Assembly (NCBI RefSeq): GCF_964204645.1
Contig: NC_134033.1
Span: 5,056,231 to 5,120,230 of the forward strand
Direction: 5' to 3'
Origin: Tubulanus polymorphus
Lineage: Eukaryota > Nemertea > Palaeonemertea > Tubulaniformes > Tubulanidae
DNA: 64,000 bases
How positions within the stretch are numbered: position 1 is the first letter of the stretch; each line of letters opens with the position of its first letter. The notes beneath the pieces are model-generated. The model saw only the letters and a program-made list of their open reading frames with translations. It did no database searches and was not told the origin of the DNA. Positions 21,034 to 33,300 of the stretch are shown piece after piece. The position numbers and the translations under genes are program-made.

Positions 21034-23527
21034 TATATCGTTTCAATGGTTACAACATCTGCTAAATGAAATCGACTAAAACTACTTTATCGAAACAATA
21101 ATTGATTTCACATTTAGCATATGATAATAGACCAGGTGTCTAGTTTGGTTTGAGTCTCTGACTTGTGCAGCAGACGGATGGGGTGTCAGATCCGTCCACA
21201 TCACTGCACCACGCAACTGATGAACTGGGCTGTCCATAACATTCTCCCTTTAAAAAGGACATCACCAAGAAATATCGTTAATCTTTAGCAAATGTTTACT
21301 TTGGTCGAATTATATTCAAACTGTAAATTGAAATTCCAATGATTAATCTTCAAAAATTAATCTTAAAATCGTTACCTTAAATAGAGTGAGCATGAAGTCA
21401 AATAGTCATTTGTAGCTTAACTAGATTTTTTTTAGCAAGTATGAGCTTTGTCGAAAATTTGGTAATGTTTATAAGACAAGGAATGCTTTACGTAGATAAA
21501 AAAGATTTTCAACAAGGATAGACACAAAATAGATATAATTGTCGAACAGATATGTAAATTGATATAATATAGTATTATGTACAATCAGACTTTGTGCTGA
21601 AAAACCATCGTGAAAATTACAGCTGGCATCAACTGTGTGTAACGAATCACAAAAGAAGAGAAAGATAAAGATAGAAAAGTCACTTTTTATGTTAATAGTT
21701 CATTGGTTATCTCGCTTGCCGCAAACTCTTAACGTTTTTGGCATCGTTTGACAACTATGACGTCATGCCAATGCTAGTTAAATTGTTCGAAAGTCGTAGT
21801 AAAAATAACGCCGACGCTTCTCATTTTCGTAGTAACTACAAATTGAAACTCCGTTTACGTTAAATATTAGACACAGCTGAAAATGACTAAACATAATGTT
21901 TCGATTATCCCCATCAACAAAGCGTCGCCAGATTTATGATTTAATGGTCCACAAAAGTTATTTCATCACATATTTGCTCGTTAATTGCTACCAACATGCA
22001 TGTATAACTGGCTTAGATTCAGAAATCTAAAAATGAAACTTCTGGGTATAACGAGGTCATGCGCCACTTAAATGTAGATATAGTCGTTCTGGGAAACCCA
22101 GAAATAATTTTGAAAAAATAAACGGCAACCCGAATTCGATTTTATTCTATCACGCCGTAACTCGTAAGTTTAAACACGGTTCACAACTCGAAAGTAAAAC
22201 GGATCATAATAGCGACACGAATACGAATACGCTCCAAACATTTCCATGGTAAGAGGATGGAAAAAACGGTACTTAAAAATAATTACATAAACGTTAATTA
22301 AAGCATTTAAAACTTCATAAACTGAACTCACATTCTACCGCAGAGGTCTCGACATCTACCGCAGAGATTCAGAATTACGATTTAGACCGGACCTGGTACC
22401 AATTTCTGTCTACACACATACGTAGATTCAGACTGGTCCAAAATTTGGACCGAACCTGGTTCCTCTTTTAGAACCAAATTTAGACCGGTCTAAATTTCGT
22501 CTTGTGAACGCGCCCTTAGAATAAACCGAATTAGTCTTGGGTCTAACGACAACCGTTCCTGGTTATACTCCCAAGTAGGCATTTGGTCGGGAGCACTCGG
22601 AGATCTTCAGTGATGATGAAGAAATGCTTCGAAAATATTAACAGCAAGAAAAAGTATACAACGACAAAAACAATATTTATTATTTCCACAGAAAATCCGT
22701 GGACACACATTTCATGGGGTCGTGGGTGGTCGTGTACGTACGGAAGTGGATACGTAATGTCCTATCTATATGAGGTACAACCAAAAATTATCACGATTGA
22801 TCAGGATTCGCAATTGAGATTCACTTGGGGTAAATTGATGAATATGTACGAACAAACTACATTTTATCAAAAAACGCATTTGTCTTTTTAGTTTTTATTA
22901 GGGATTTTTTCATGGTGTGGGTGGCATTTGACTTTCTTGAGAAACTAGTTTGTCGTGTGGTCTTAGGCTACCAACCGATGACTACTACGATCAACGTTCG
23001 TTATAACGCCAAACATACTTAATGTGGTCGCTCACTTAACGCCATCGTGTTTCAGAGAACAAATCTGCCAAATCCAACACAAACGAAAATTTTATTCTGT
23101 ATGAGATGTCAATTTTGTTATAATGCGGTGTGTTCAATTGGTCCCAATAGTGGCATTTAAAGGACTTCTACTGTATATCCATACGACACTACTTTACGTG
23201 TTTGACTACATCTATATTATGAACATAAGTTAAATGAATCACATTTGACTAATGCCCTACCGTAGCAATTTGTTTCGAAGTTCGACGATAAGTAGATACT
23301 GTTACTTTTTTTATTGTGTCTACATTTTCCGAAGCTAACTTTCTATGAGTACATTTAAACGACTGTAAGACATCTCTAGAGAATGCTGAGCAGCAGGTTT
23401 GACTAGTTTGCCATCTTTAGGTAATACAAGTTATGAATCTGTCTTCAGTCTGGTAACCACGCCTATACCTATTAGATAACATCGTCCCGGGCATGAGACC
23501 ATCGGTTGAAGAGTTCTTTTAATCTAC
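21034..23527. other. Intergenic between Ig receptor and class B GPCR
   Basis: Mostly unremarkable AT-rich sequence. At about 22,375-22,515 a foldback-like block repeats ACCGGACCTGG / GGACCGAACCTGG / TAGACCGGTCTAAAT and ends in GAACGCGCCC, typical of a small non-autonomous element. The 102-residue frame at 22,583-22,891 lacks features I can support. Confidence 0.4.
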
Positions 23528-26098
23528 TCAATTTTTGGCGGCTCGACTAAAATTGAATTTCGCTCGACACATATCGAACACTCGTTTGTTGGCGATGAAA
23601 GCCAAGAAAACCAGAAAACCTTGAGACGAATTCAACAAATTGAAGAAATACCAGAGATAATCGTTATTTACGAACGACGCTACGAACCCGACCACCCACG
23701 TGACCCCGGTCACTAAAGCCATCCGGTAGAAAATGAATGTGGTCGTTCTCTTCTGTTTGGCGTTAGATGATGAAGTGGACATCGCGGTAAATGACCGGTG
23801 AATGCGGTAAACTGTAGCTACGAATAGAATTATACTGACCAGATCGATAATACCGATCGGTAGAACGAACGCCATCAATAGGGAGAAACTGGAACTAAAC
23901 CAACAAGTAACGGGGCTTCCGTAAACCGCACCGGAGTACTGAGTGGTATCTGTGTTGTGTAGGACGATACAGGGTCCGACAATGAGGAATGGAGAAAGCC
24001 AAACTGATAGTAGATAGTACAGTAACGTCTTAGGAGAATCGATCAGTTTACGAATAGTGGAAAATGTAAGGAACATGTGAATAGAAACAGCGGCCATAGA
24101 CGCGAAAACAACCATCCAAATATAGTGTTTAACAGCGGCCATCGACACGCATAGTAATCGATTATCAACGCCGATCAGGCTGGAAATATGAAGGGTTTGA
24201 GCCACGGCGAGAGTTGTACAGAGATTGACGATGAGTTTACCGGGAAGAGTTCGCAGATCGGGAATATTCAAGTAGATTACGACCGTTATCACGAGACTGA
24301 CGACGGACAGACAGCTACAGGTGAAGGTTATCAGAAAATCGCGATCGGAAAATAACGAACTGACCGTTATTTTGAAGTTTGAATTGTTTTGTCGTCTGCA
24401 AACCATGGCTCCTGTATCAGAATACACTCGCACGCAGTCGATGATTTTAGTGGAACATTTAGTCGATTTTACTATTCTCGTTTTTCTGTCGTCGCTGGTG
24501 ATTCGAGAAATTCTGTAATATTTGAAAGACGGGTTGGACTGGGCTAGAAACGAGTTACTTCCGGTTTGGGTCATATTATTGTCTACGTCTGCCTCTGTAT
24601 CGATGACGTCACAGCGAGTATTCTTAGTCAAACTCGTAGTCGACAACTCGTAACCGGAAATGGTCACCAGACTGCCATCATTACCGAATTGACACGTGAT
24701 CATCGCCTCATATTTGCTCAAGATTGATTCCATAGTGACGTCACCGAGAAACTCTTCGTGATTGGTAAGCGTGAAGTCGCGTCTGTACAATGACGATTCA
24801 TTGCTTAAAGATGATAAACTTCCTATTTCTGTAATCTTTGATTTATGGACATCGCCGCAGACTTTCACTTTGAAATACATCAATTCATACCCGAAGTTTT
24901 TCATAACAAATCGCTGAGTTTCGTTAAACGTAATAAAGAAAGAGAAATACACGCGTACGGATATTCTAGGCCATTCGTTCTCAACAAGCCGACAGACGGC
25001 GTTGTCTTCGACGGTATCAAGTCGACGGTATCCACGTAAACAGCCGTATCCGCAACATCTACGCGTTTCCTGGTCAAATATTTCATTCGTTTCCGAGCAG
25101 AGAAAGTCTTTCGGCGCCCACGTGATGACGGGCATTCCCGCAGTTCGAAATTCTACGCCGTTCGCGAGACTGAAATCGAGTAAGATGTTCAAACCGAATG
25201 TTTTTTGGCCGGTTAGATCATAGGTACAAACTAAGGTCGATTCGTTTAAAACGCTGTCACTCAGTTCACATTTCATGCAGTAATAATTACGGTATGTTTT
25301 CACCCGTCCACCGACTACAGCTGATATCGGGTTAAAAACCCGTCTGCATTTAGACCTTAAGTCTTGATCTGCTGACTCGTTGCAGTGTGACGTCACGGGT
25401 AGGTTACTGCGCATGCACGGCTGTAAAACCATGCGAACTTGCCTGTGATGCGCGTAAGATAAACGACAATCTTCGGGCAGTCGAACCTTTGCGGTATCGT
25501 CGCTTAAAGACGCGTTGTGCACGCTCGTGATGACGTCATCGATTCGTGTGGTGTTAGTGCACTGCAGGACGAGACTAGCCGGTTTGTATCGAGTGTCGTT
25601 GAACCCGTGACACATCGCGCAATACATATTCTTAAAGGGAAGCCAGTCGTCGATGTAGACGGGAATCGTCGTAGCTAGATTACTGGACGGCGATTCGCAA
25701 TAGAGACGCACGTCTGAATTCAAGTCGAAATCACTCGGGCACCGACTGATCGCTATAAAACCCTTTGACTGATACGTCTCGATTCCGATTCCGTATATAC
25801 AGTCGGTCCATTGAATTTGTTGTATCGTTTTGTTTCGTCTCAATTCGTCCGTGTCGCTTGATATGACGCACTTTCCAATCAGGTCACAACAGTTGTTGAA
25901 CAGTCCGCAAGTACATAAATTAGCCAAACAACCCGTGACTGGACAAACTCGAACCAAATCCCCATCTTCATCTATTTGCTCTGATGCCACCTTGTAATCT
26001 CCGATCAATTGGTTGTTATTTATGTCGCCTCTTCCGGGTATTTTTCGACCAGGCATCCCACGTGTGATACCCGTTATCCCAGATTCGGGATTCGACAT
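23528..26098 (-). CDS. Secretin-class (class B) orphan GPCR with cysteine-rich ectodomain
   Basis: An 856-residue uninterrupted frame. The ectodomain (about 30-590) opens with a dense cysteine cluster (CPVTGCLANLCTCG...NCCDLIGKC), then segments with YCAMCHG and YCMKCE, known from invertebrate adhesion/Methuselah-like receptors. No canonical GPS autoproteolysis motif is visible before TM1. The 7TM region spans about 590-840, with class B marks: LPGKLIVNLC at TM2, CWFSS in the second outer loop, VTGVTWVVGF at TM6 and SSQGFLVF at TM7. The tail is short. The first ~30 residues (from the ATG at 26,098) are not a signal peptide, and a possible acceptor lies near 25,985, so an upstream signal-peptide exon is likely and the given start is provisional. 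The copy at 71-1506 is a close relative. Probably a surface receptor; ligand unknown. Confidence 0.85.
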   Translation of the reverse strand: MSNPESGITGITRGMPGRKIPGRGDINNNQLIGDYKVASEQIDEDGDLVRVCPVTGCLANLCTCGLFNNCCDLIGKCVISSDTDELRRNKTIQQIQWTDCIYGIGIETYQSKGFIAISRCPSDFDLNSDVRLYCESPSSNLATTIPVYIDDWLPFKNMYCAMCHGFNDTRYKPASLVLQCTNTTRIDDVITSVHNASLSDDTAKVRLPEDCRLSYAHHRQVRMVLQPCMRSNLPVTSHCNESADQDLRSKCRRVFNPISAVVGGRVKTYRNYYCMKCELSDSVLNESTLVCTYDLTGQKTFGLNILLDFSLANGVEFRTAGMPVITWAPKDFLCSETNEIFDQETRRCCGYGCLRGYRRLDTVEDNAVCRLVENEWPRISVRVYFSFFITFNETQRFVMKNFGYELMYFKVKVCGDVHKSKITEIGSLSSLSNESSLYRRDFTLTNHEEFLGDVTMESILSKYEAMITCQFGNDGSLVTISGYELSTTSLTKNTRCDVIDTEADVDNNMTQTGSNSFLAQSNPSFKYYRISRITSDDRKTRIVKSTKCSTKIIDCVRVYSDTGAMVCRRQNNSNFKITVSSLFSDRDFLITFTCSCLSVVSLVITVVIYLNIPDLRTLPGKLIVNLCTTLAVAQTLHISSLIGVDNRLLCVSMAAVKHYIWMVVFASMAAVSIHMFLTFSTIRKLIDSPKTLLYYLLSVWLSPFLIVGPCIVLHNTDTTQYSGAVYGSPVTCWFSSSFSLLMAFVLPIGIIDLVSIILFVATVYRIHRSFTAMSTSSSNAKQKRTTTFIFYRMALVTGVTWVVGFVASFVNNDYLWYFFNLLNSSQGFLVFLAFIANKRVFDMCRAKFNFSRAAKN

Positions 26099-27639
26099 TC
26101 CAGATACGTTGAGACGCGATGAAACGATCTGAAATAATCGGGCTATAGTTACCTTTCATATAACATATAAACATATAACGAACTCCAGTTTTCTCCCTGC
26201 CAACAACCCTCGTCAATAAATGATCCTAAACTGTACTTCAAACGCAATTTATGCACAGATAAAGTCCAATATGACGCCATTCAGCGCCATCAAATTTTGG
26301 GTAAATTTGCAAAATCGAAATAAAAATTCGATGAAATTACAATTTCTTGTAACCGCGTGCTCCCAAATGACGACATGTTGAATGGCATGAACCGCGCGTA
26401 ATAATCAGGCTATCAGGCTATTTTCCCTTCTTCCCTACCATAAACCCTCCATTGTGCGTTAAAGAATATTCCAGTTATCAAAAAGGCTTAATTAAACGAA
26501 TCCGGAATTGACCAAACGTCTTTTCTTTACCGACGGTTTAAAAGAGTTTGTACTCGTATTAGCATGAGAGAATACAATATATAAATCTTTGGATCGTTAA
26601 CATTTCCCTGTAAGATACAAAATGATTATTGAATTACACCAACCGACAAGCCATTTATAATTTACGCAATGAGAAATGACCAATTCGAAATTTTAGAACG
26701 GATCTTATTTGATCTTCGTTAAGAATTGTGTGAACGCTTGGTCCGTTCTATTTGATCACGGAATAAATCTCCAAACGAACTTTCTGTATCCAGTTCCAGA
26801 GTTCTAAAATTAATTCGACTCTTAAGTTAGAACATTGAAAATGAACTGATTTTAACTCTAAGTTAACTCTATCTCACAGCTGTGGACATGTGCTCTGAAT
26901 AGTTAAGTGTGAAAAGCTGCTAAATATAGTTATTTCTTCCACGTAAATAAATTTAAAAAAAAAATTATTATTTTGTTCTGATGTTTCAACTGGATAATCC
27001 ACCCATATTCAGAGAATTCTTCGAAAGTGAGATTGTGGGTGAAATAACTACAATCCAGACCGAAAATAGACTCGAATATCTGCAACCATGATAACCACGC
27101 TGCTAGTATCGAGGTTTCTATAAAAATGTACAAAGAGCAAGAGACTAAGAGAGAAAGAACAAGAGATTGCCAAGAGAGCAAAAAATATGTTTTCCATTAT
27201 TCTTGTTTCTCTCGCAACTTCCTTTCAAGGGTGCGTTGCCTTTGGCCTTTGCTTGACCGTAGTAAAAATACCGTCTCAATTTTTGTTCTGTTTGTAAATA
27301 TTCTTAACGTACTTTCTTATGAAATGAATTGAAATTAACGAATAGTTTAACTCGACTTACCGGTGCAGACGATCAGAAGAAGAAGAAGAAATCGACTTAC
27401 GAAGGATTGGCGCGACATCTCAACCGTGCACAGAAAAGACTCGACTGCGAATCGTAAATGAAATTGAGCTGAACGATTCTCAACTTAGATTTATCGTGTT
27501 CGGATGAAACAAGAAGCCGAATGCGTGAATCAAAAACGGTTGGAAGTTTCAATGGACGTGTGTGATTTTAATTTCCTTTTATACACAAACGTTGAAATGC
27601 GCTCAATACTCATCTATATGAACATACATGACAGGTGTA
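26099..27639. other. Intergenic, one MITE
   Basis: Contains the MITE at 26,790-26,890 and a GAA-rich run (AGAAGAAGAAGAAG) near 27,375. The missing first exon of the minus-strand class B GPCR should lie in this interval or further right, but no single candidate stands out. Confidence 0.4.
26790..26890. mobile_element. Foldback MITE, copy 2
   Basis: Matches 18,530-18,630 and 41,783-41,885: CCAGTTCCA at the left, CATTGAAAATGAACT in the middle and CAGCTGTGGA at the right. The termini are more eroded than in the other two copies. Confidence 0.65.
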
Positions 27640-27812
27640 ACATTAATTCGGATATAATTTCACAAGATTCAATAGTAAGAGCTGATCACGCAGGGCGAAA
27701 CCTCGTGAATATTTGTATGGGTTGTGATTTACTAATACTAAATGGCAGATCTCACGACGACAAAAATTGTGGCAAATACACATTTCGCCAGCCGAAAGGT
27801 AAATCGTTATGA
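27640..27812 (+). mobile_element. Non-LTR retrotransposon endonuclease fragment
   Basis: The frame contains VRADHAGRNLVNIC, LLILNGR and a GKYTF ending in order. This resembles the endonuclease of LINE-type elements, where a 'kD...N.nG..Ll.lC...gL.ilNGr...D..G.fT' pattern is usual. The frame ends soon after, and no reverse transcriptase follows. It is a short dead fragment. Confidence 0.5.
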
Positions 27813-28076
27813 CGCAACGCTGGACTTCAATAGATCACCGATCATCATCTAAGACTCTTTGCGCACCGGAGAATGTCGGAAATTGTAAATAGGCTTAAAT
27901 TACAGTACTATACTATTATATTACAGGTACCAAATCAACCAAAATTGTTCAAATTCAAAACCATTCAAATGTCAAAATAATCCTCTCTTTCATAATTGTT
28001 GTATATAAGCTCCGAATAAATGTTCTCAGTCAGTCAGTATACAGAACCCAGGTCTTGTTACGTCAGTCGTTCACCA

Positions 28077-29070
28077 ACAGGCTGGCCGTTCTATTTTTAC
28101 TGATCAACTCGTCTCCGAATCCGCTTCTTTATACAATACTAAATATCGATATGAAATCTAATCGTGAACGCAATAAACGAGGACTAGGATTGACGAAATC
28201 CAGTAAATAAACAATATAACGCTGCATCTATATTCACGTAGTCACGTTCGAATCCGATCCGTTGAAACCGTTTCCTTTTTCCAAAACGTTACGATTCAAA
28301 TTTCTCGAATCGATTAATGTTCTTACGAGATAAAGAATAATTCAAGCAATGCGTATTTTTAAGTAATCATCTCAAGTCGATTTAATCGATTTCTAAAAAT
28401 CCGGTTTAGTTACTGTTTATTCAACTCACGAAAAATACCAGACCACCTGATATCTCTACTTTTAGTGGTTTTTCACATAAATTGAAAATAATTTGACATT
28501 AGAAATAGTAGTTTAATTGGAAATGAACCAGAAATTCTTCTATTTTTTTAAGAATAGTTTGATAAATTTCTGGAGTTGTTGGGAATAGAAACTACTCTCA
28601 AATAGGAGATGGAGTCCAGTTTGAAAATAGGGGAAAATTAGCTTTTCGACTTCGAAAATAGAAATTTATATGAAAATAACCTATAATTTCAACCGATTTT
28701 GAGAGGTTCTTTTTGATATTTTTGGTGAAGCTCTTTAAATAGTAAAAACTACTCTCAAATAGTATTCGTTGTCAGATATGCAAACTAAATCAGTTCGATC
28801 ATACAGATCTGAGCAAATGTATTTTTTTCAGTAAACCTTAATCGTTTGTGCTAAATATATGCGTCTTAGAAAGTGGTCCAATCTAGACTTACATTGACTG
28901 GTAACGCTTTATGACGGTTTCTTTTTCCTACGAAAATATTGAACAAACTTCTGTTTACTTTTTTGAAAACAGTTTTTTAATTTCAAGCGTAAACAACAAC
29001 TACATAATAACTAAACACACAAATCATCGATTCTGTAATTCTAGTTTTAGTTCAGTAGAGCGCGGTTCAT
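28077..29070 (+). pseudogene. TM7-tail and 3'-flank fragment of the mosaic GPCR
   Basis: From 28,083 to 28,212 it matches 39,775-39,905, the end of TM7 and the cytoplasmic tail up to the stop, with only a few changes; the flank to about 29,070 matches 39,906-40,710 with indels. Nothing of the rest of the receptor is present upstream. It is a truncated fragment, either a duplication remnant or a piece carried by a repeat. Confidence 0.8.
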
Positions 29071-30104
29071 TAGTTCAAACGAAATTTACCGAATACATAT
29101 TTCGTTGCCTATTTAGCTACTTCTCGTCATTGTTTCGTTACGGGTTCGAACCCGGAATCCGGTGCAGATCGTGGACGGGTCTTGTTTCCCTGAACAGCAG
29201 GAAGAATGTTTATCTCATTATCAATGAAAAGTAGGTATCCAAAAATGCATGATAGAAATAGGATATTGGTGATAGTTTGGACAGAGCCATAAAGACTGTT
29301 GAATCAGTAAGGTCAGTCGGATCCTCAGCCAGGCAGGGCATCATTATATATAAGAAACTGAGTGGTGATAAAAGTCGAACCTCTTTTTGGAACTGGATCG
29401 TGACTGGACGAGATAGGACGGACTGACAACTTGTTCTCGGAAACGTTTTTTTAGCTTGATTGTTCAGTGCTCAACGCTCATTGTTGCTCGTTTAAGATCC
29501 ATGCTTATTATAACGATGGTAGATTATAAAGGTACAAACTGATGTTCGAGCAAAGTTGCATGCAGGTTTTAAGCCGTCGACCTAGGTACAACAATATTTT
29601 AGCCACGGTCAGTGATAACAATATGATTCGATTTTCGGATAAGTGTTTACACTGGAAGTCCATTTGTCGATGTCTTCAATGAATGAAATAGATATTTTAA
29701 ACAGAAATGAACGAAGCGTATTAGCTCAATCTACGGGCTTCGCATAATGCCCTTTGGCTCATCGTACATTTTCGGTTTTTGCCAAGGGCAACGTCTTCTT
29801 CTTACGAACTAGCGCTTTGCGATAAACCACAATCCAGTCTCAGGACAACTCAACACAGCTGCTGGGCTGTGTGGTAATCAAGAATTTGATTCTAACAATG
29901 ATGGATCTTCCTTTTAGTGCCCTGAGGTAAGAAATTGGTGAGCTTTTGTCATAATCCAGTAAAAATGTTAGTAAACTCGTGACAGTGACCAATAGTGACA
30001 AAATAAAGCATTTTTTGATTCTGACGTTGGTCTTTAATTTGTTTCACAAATTATAGGGCAAACTTTTCAATATCATGTTGCCACACGTACGTAGCATACA
30101 TGCT
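29071..30104. other. Intergenic, nothing firm
   Basis: A GGGTTCGAACCC word at about 29,142 resembles a pol III B-box but has no tRNA fold around it. A TATATATAAG element occurs near 29,346. No gene could be supported. Confidence 0.35.
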
Positions 30105-30395
30105 TTACAAGCAACATTTCCCAGCAAGGGAAGGGCAACAACTCTGGTCTAAAGAGAAAAACCAATACGTTCCCCACTGGCTGTTGCACAGGCATTTAAT
30201 TCCTCTCTTTTGAAAGTCAACTTCTGAAAAAAAAAACACGAAGCGTTAAATGGAATTGAAAACAGTATGAAAAATAATTTAATCTGATTGCATGTGTGAA
30301 CCCGATGATTTTCAAGAATTACCTTCATTTGCGGCGGTAATCGCTCCAATGACCATAAACAAGGCCAAGGCGATGAACAGAGTTTTAGTGAACAT
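30105..30395 (-). CDS. Small secreted six-cysteine peptide precursor, two exons
   Basis: Exon 1 is 30,395-30,323 and exon 2 is 30,223-30,105, joined in phase 1 over a 99-bp intron with a GTAATT donor and a pyrimidine-rich TTTTTTCAG acceptor. The precursor has 63 residues. Residues 1-22 form a classic signal peptide (hydrophobic core, small residues at the end). A short acidic pro-segment follows and ends in a Lys-Arg processing site. The mature part of about 32 residues has six cysteines spaced C-x-C-x15-CC-x6-CC and ends in leucine after the last pair. An aromatic cluster lies in the long loop. This layout is typical of secreted disulfide-rich peptides: defensin-like antimicrobial, toxin-like or signalling. 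Which one cannot be told. A TTTCAG just before the ATG hints at a 5'UTR intron. Confidence 0.7.
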
Positions 30396-33300
30396 ACTGA
30401 AATACGTTACAGTGTTACATAAGATAAAAAAGAGTAACAAATTCATAGTTCCTGTGATGAAATACGGGATCAGTCGAAATGAGTGAACTAAAACCTCACA
30501 ACTCAAAAACTGACCAAAAACAATTATGGGAGAACTGGATCCGCAGTCAAATAGCCGATTCAACTGAAGTGGGTCAGAATCAGATAGAACTCACGCTACT
30601 TGTGAAATTGGAACCGTGAACCATTTCAGTAGCGAATGATAAAACACACCAGAAAATTAATTGGTTACAAATCGCGGAGCTGTACATACCTTGTCGTGTG
30701 AATCGAGCAAACAATATTATACAGTATAAAATGCCATTCTTATACATTTTCAAACCATTCATATTCCCCCTGACAAATCATGTGATTTATCATCATAATT
30801 ACTTGTGAACAGAGAACTGCACGTAGAGCCTTGCGTCATTAAACACTCTAGAATTAGCGATCAGAAAGTGAAAATTCAAACTCCACACAGTAGCTGCCTT
30901 ATGCGGTAATCTATTTGTTTCTTACAATGGGGGATCTACCTTTTAGGGCCCTCTTGGTTTACCCCTGACTTAAGAAAATTCACGATTCTGACAATTGGGA
31001 TCATAAATGGACTATACGTATTTCAATGACTTTACATAAACTATTAGTATGGATTATATACTTCTAACCGATGTTACCGATATTTCAATGAAAAAGCAAT
31101 ATGTATCCGACATTAGACTGAGCAGATTATCTCGGACTGATATCATTAATCGCCGTTACTTATTCAAATATCCATAAATGAGATTTCAGAATACTATTAA
31201 TAATCCTATACAATGCATGATTTTGACCAATCATTATCCGTCGTTTAGTGATATCAGATTATGAACGGATTATATAATATTCAACTACTCGGCGTCAACC
31301 ATTAATACGGATTATATTTCATAGGCCGTTGATTTGATAGATATTATTTATGCATCCGACTAAGTAGCTGATTATTCTAGACTGATATCACCAATCATAC
31401 TTTATATAACTAATCATACTTTACATAACATATCTCACTATCCACAGGTCTATACATTGTTTGATATGAACGATTTCCACAATCGACGACTAATCTCGAG
31501 TTGAGACATCGAACAAGACTTTCGTTTGACTGATCGTTGACCTATAAATTCAACTTTATACCCTCTTCTACCCCCTTACATTCTGACCCTAGATATAGAT
31601 AAAATCAGCCGGGCGCGACGCAAATTCAAACAAGAGGACCATACGGTACATATTTTCGAAGATAGTGTTTTAAATTGAGTAAATAGTAGTGAGTGGATGC
31701 ATGAGGGGAGATGTCAGTTTTTATCAGCGAAAACTAATTCACGTTTCCAACAAAGAATTGATGATTAGTTCCCTAAAGACATAATAGTGTTCTTATTTTA
31801 GTTTATTTCAATGAGAAGATCTATTTCGATAATGAAATGCGTGGCTGGCGATGTACTGTACTGGTAATAGCACATAGGCCTAATCTGCCTTCCCTACAAA
31901 ACATAGTGTAATCGCCCAACCATACATAACCCATCCTCGTTTCGATGATGGTATAGTCCACACAATAAGCCAATGAAGCCAGTGTTCTCGCTGTGTGTGA
32001 GATGTTTTAATGAATGAATGGAGTTCATGTGACAGACACTACTACTGAGTGGTAGTTTTAATTACGGAAAAGAACACGTGATAACACAAGAATGCACTTA
32101 AATTGGCTCCAAAAATCCTCAAAACTTCTCCCTTTGAGCTTCACGCCTGATGTGTTCGTTATTATATCTTTTTTTCTTCTACGCGCGCCGTACAGTTTAT
32201 TTTTCGTCAATCTGGGTCGGCTTGTGTTAGCCTCGCTATGTGTATACAGCACTGCTGTCTCTAGCCCCCTACATGTGCTAACTCGAGGTATTCCCGATAG
32301 TACAACATCTTCGCATTACCGCTTATTTTCATGGAGAAAATCCCTCACTCGCAATGCTTTCAAAAAATAAAATCCGGGCTAGCGACAGACATACCCTGCA
32401 CAGACAACCCTTTCGATCCTCTCCAGTGTAAACCACGAACTGCGCAGTTTCCATGCACTACTTACAAATGTATTAGTACGCGAGCACCTGTGAGGATAGT
32501 GATGGGGATAACACTTCAGTGCTGAGTAAAACCGATATAGACAATTCACTGACAGGTAGGCCCTTCATGCGCCTCAAAAATTTCCATAATTCATCATTAT
32601 TTTGGAAACCTCACTACATGATAGTAATAGCTAGGATCATGGATACAGGCAAATGTCGCGTTACAGACAATTGTTTATCGGATTATCAGTTCTATATAAT
32701 ACAGCATTATGGGACTATATTCATGGCAGTAGAGATACTATGTATGGGTGTTTTTCGGTGAGCGGCGGGATTTTCACAAGCGACGATGCCTATATGTTCC
32801 TCGACCATAAACATGAGAACAATACATTTCAAAGATAAAAACTTATGATTTGGAATCAATTACTATTTTTACATTAAATTTTTATTCAAAAGCACTTCTC
32901 GAATATTTTTGTAATCAAAAGTATCAACCTATCAACGATATTTGCTTTTCAGTTTGGGGCTGCTTTTTGTCACCAGTTTATGCTGCATTCATCATCGATC
33001 AGAATGAAAATATTTATATCGTGAAGAAAAGAATCAAAAGTAGAACTTGGAATTACATTCAAAATGATTTTCAAAATAAAAGCGAATCGTATAAAAAGTA
33101 ACACAACTACTATCCATTGGATTAGGGCGCACTCAAAAACGTAGGAAGTTGATTTACCTCCGTAAAACTCATTACAATATTCATCCGCTCACCCAGTTGT
33201 GGATTACACGTAAACCTGATATACACACGCCTTCTAAAGCGTGAGATGCACTTTTGATTAGATGAACCAATAATGACACATACATGTATGTACCGATATA

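Noticed and set aside
22583-22891. 102-residue plus-strand frame
   Set aside because: No signal, domain, splice support or repeat relation; treated as chance.
29135-29160. GGGTTCGAACCC, tRNA T-arm-like
   Set aside because: The upstream A-box-like word is too far away and belongs to the receptor 3'-flank repeat; no cloverleaf could be drawn.
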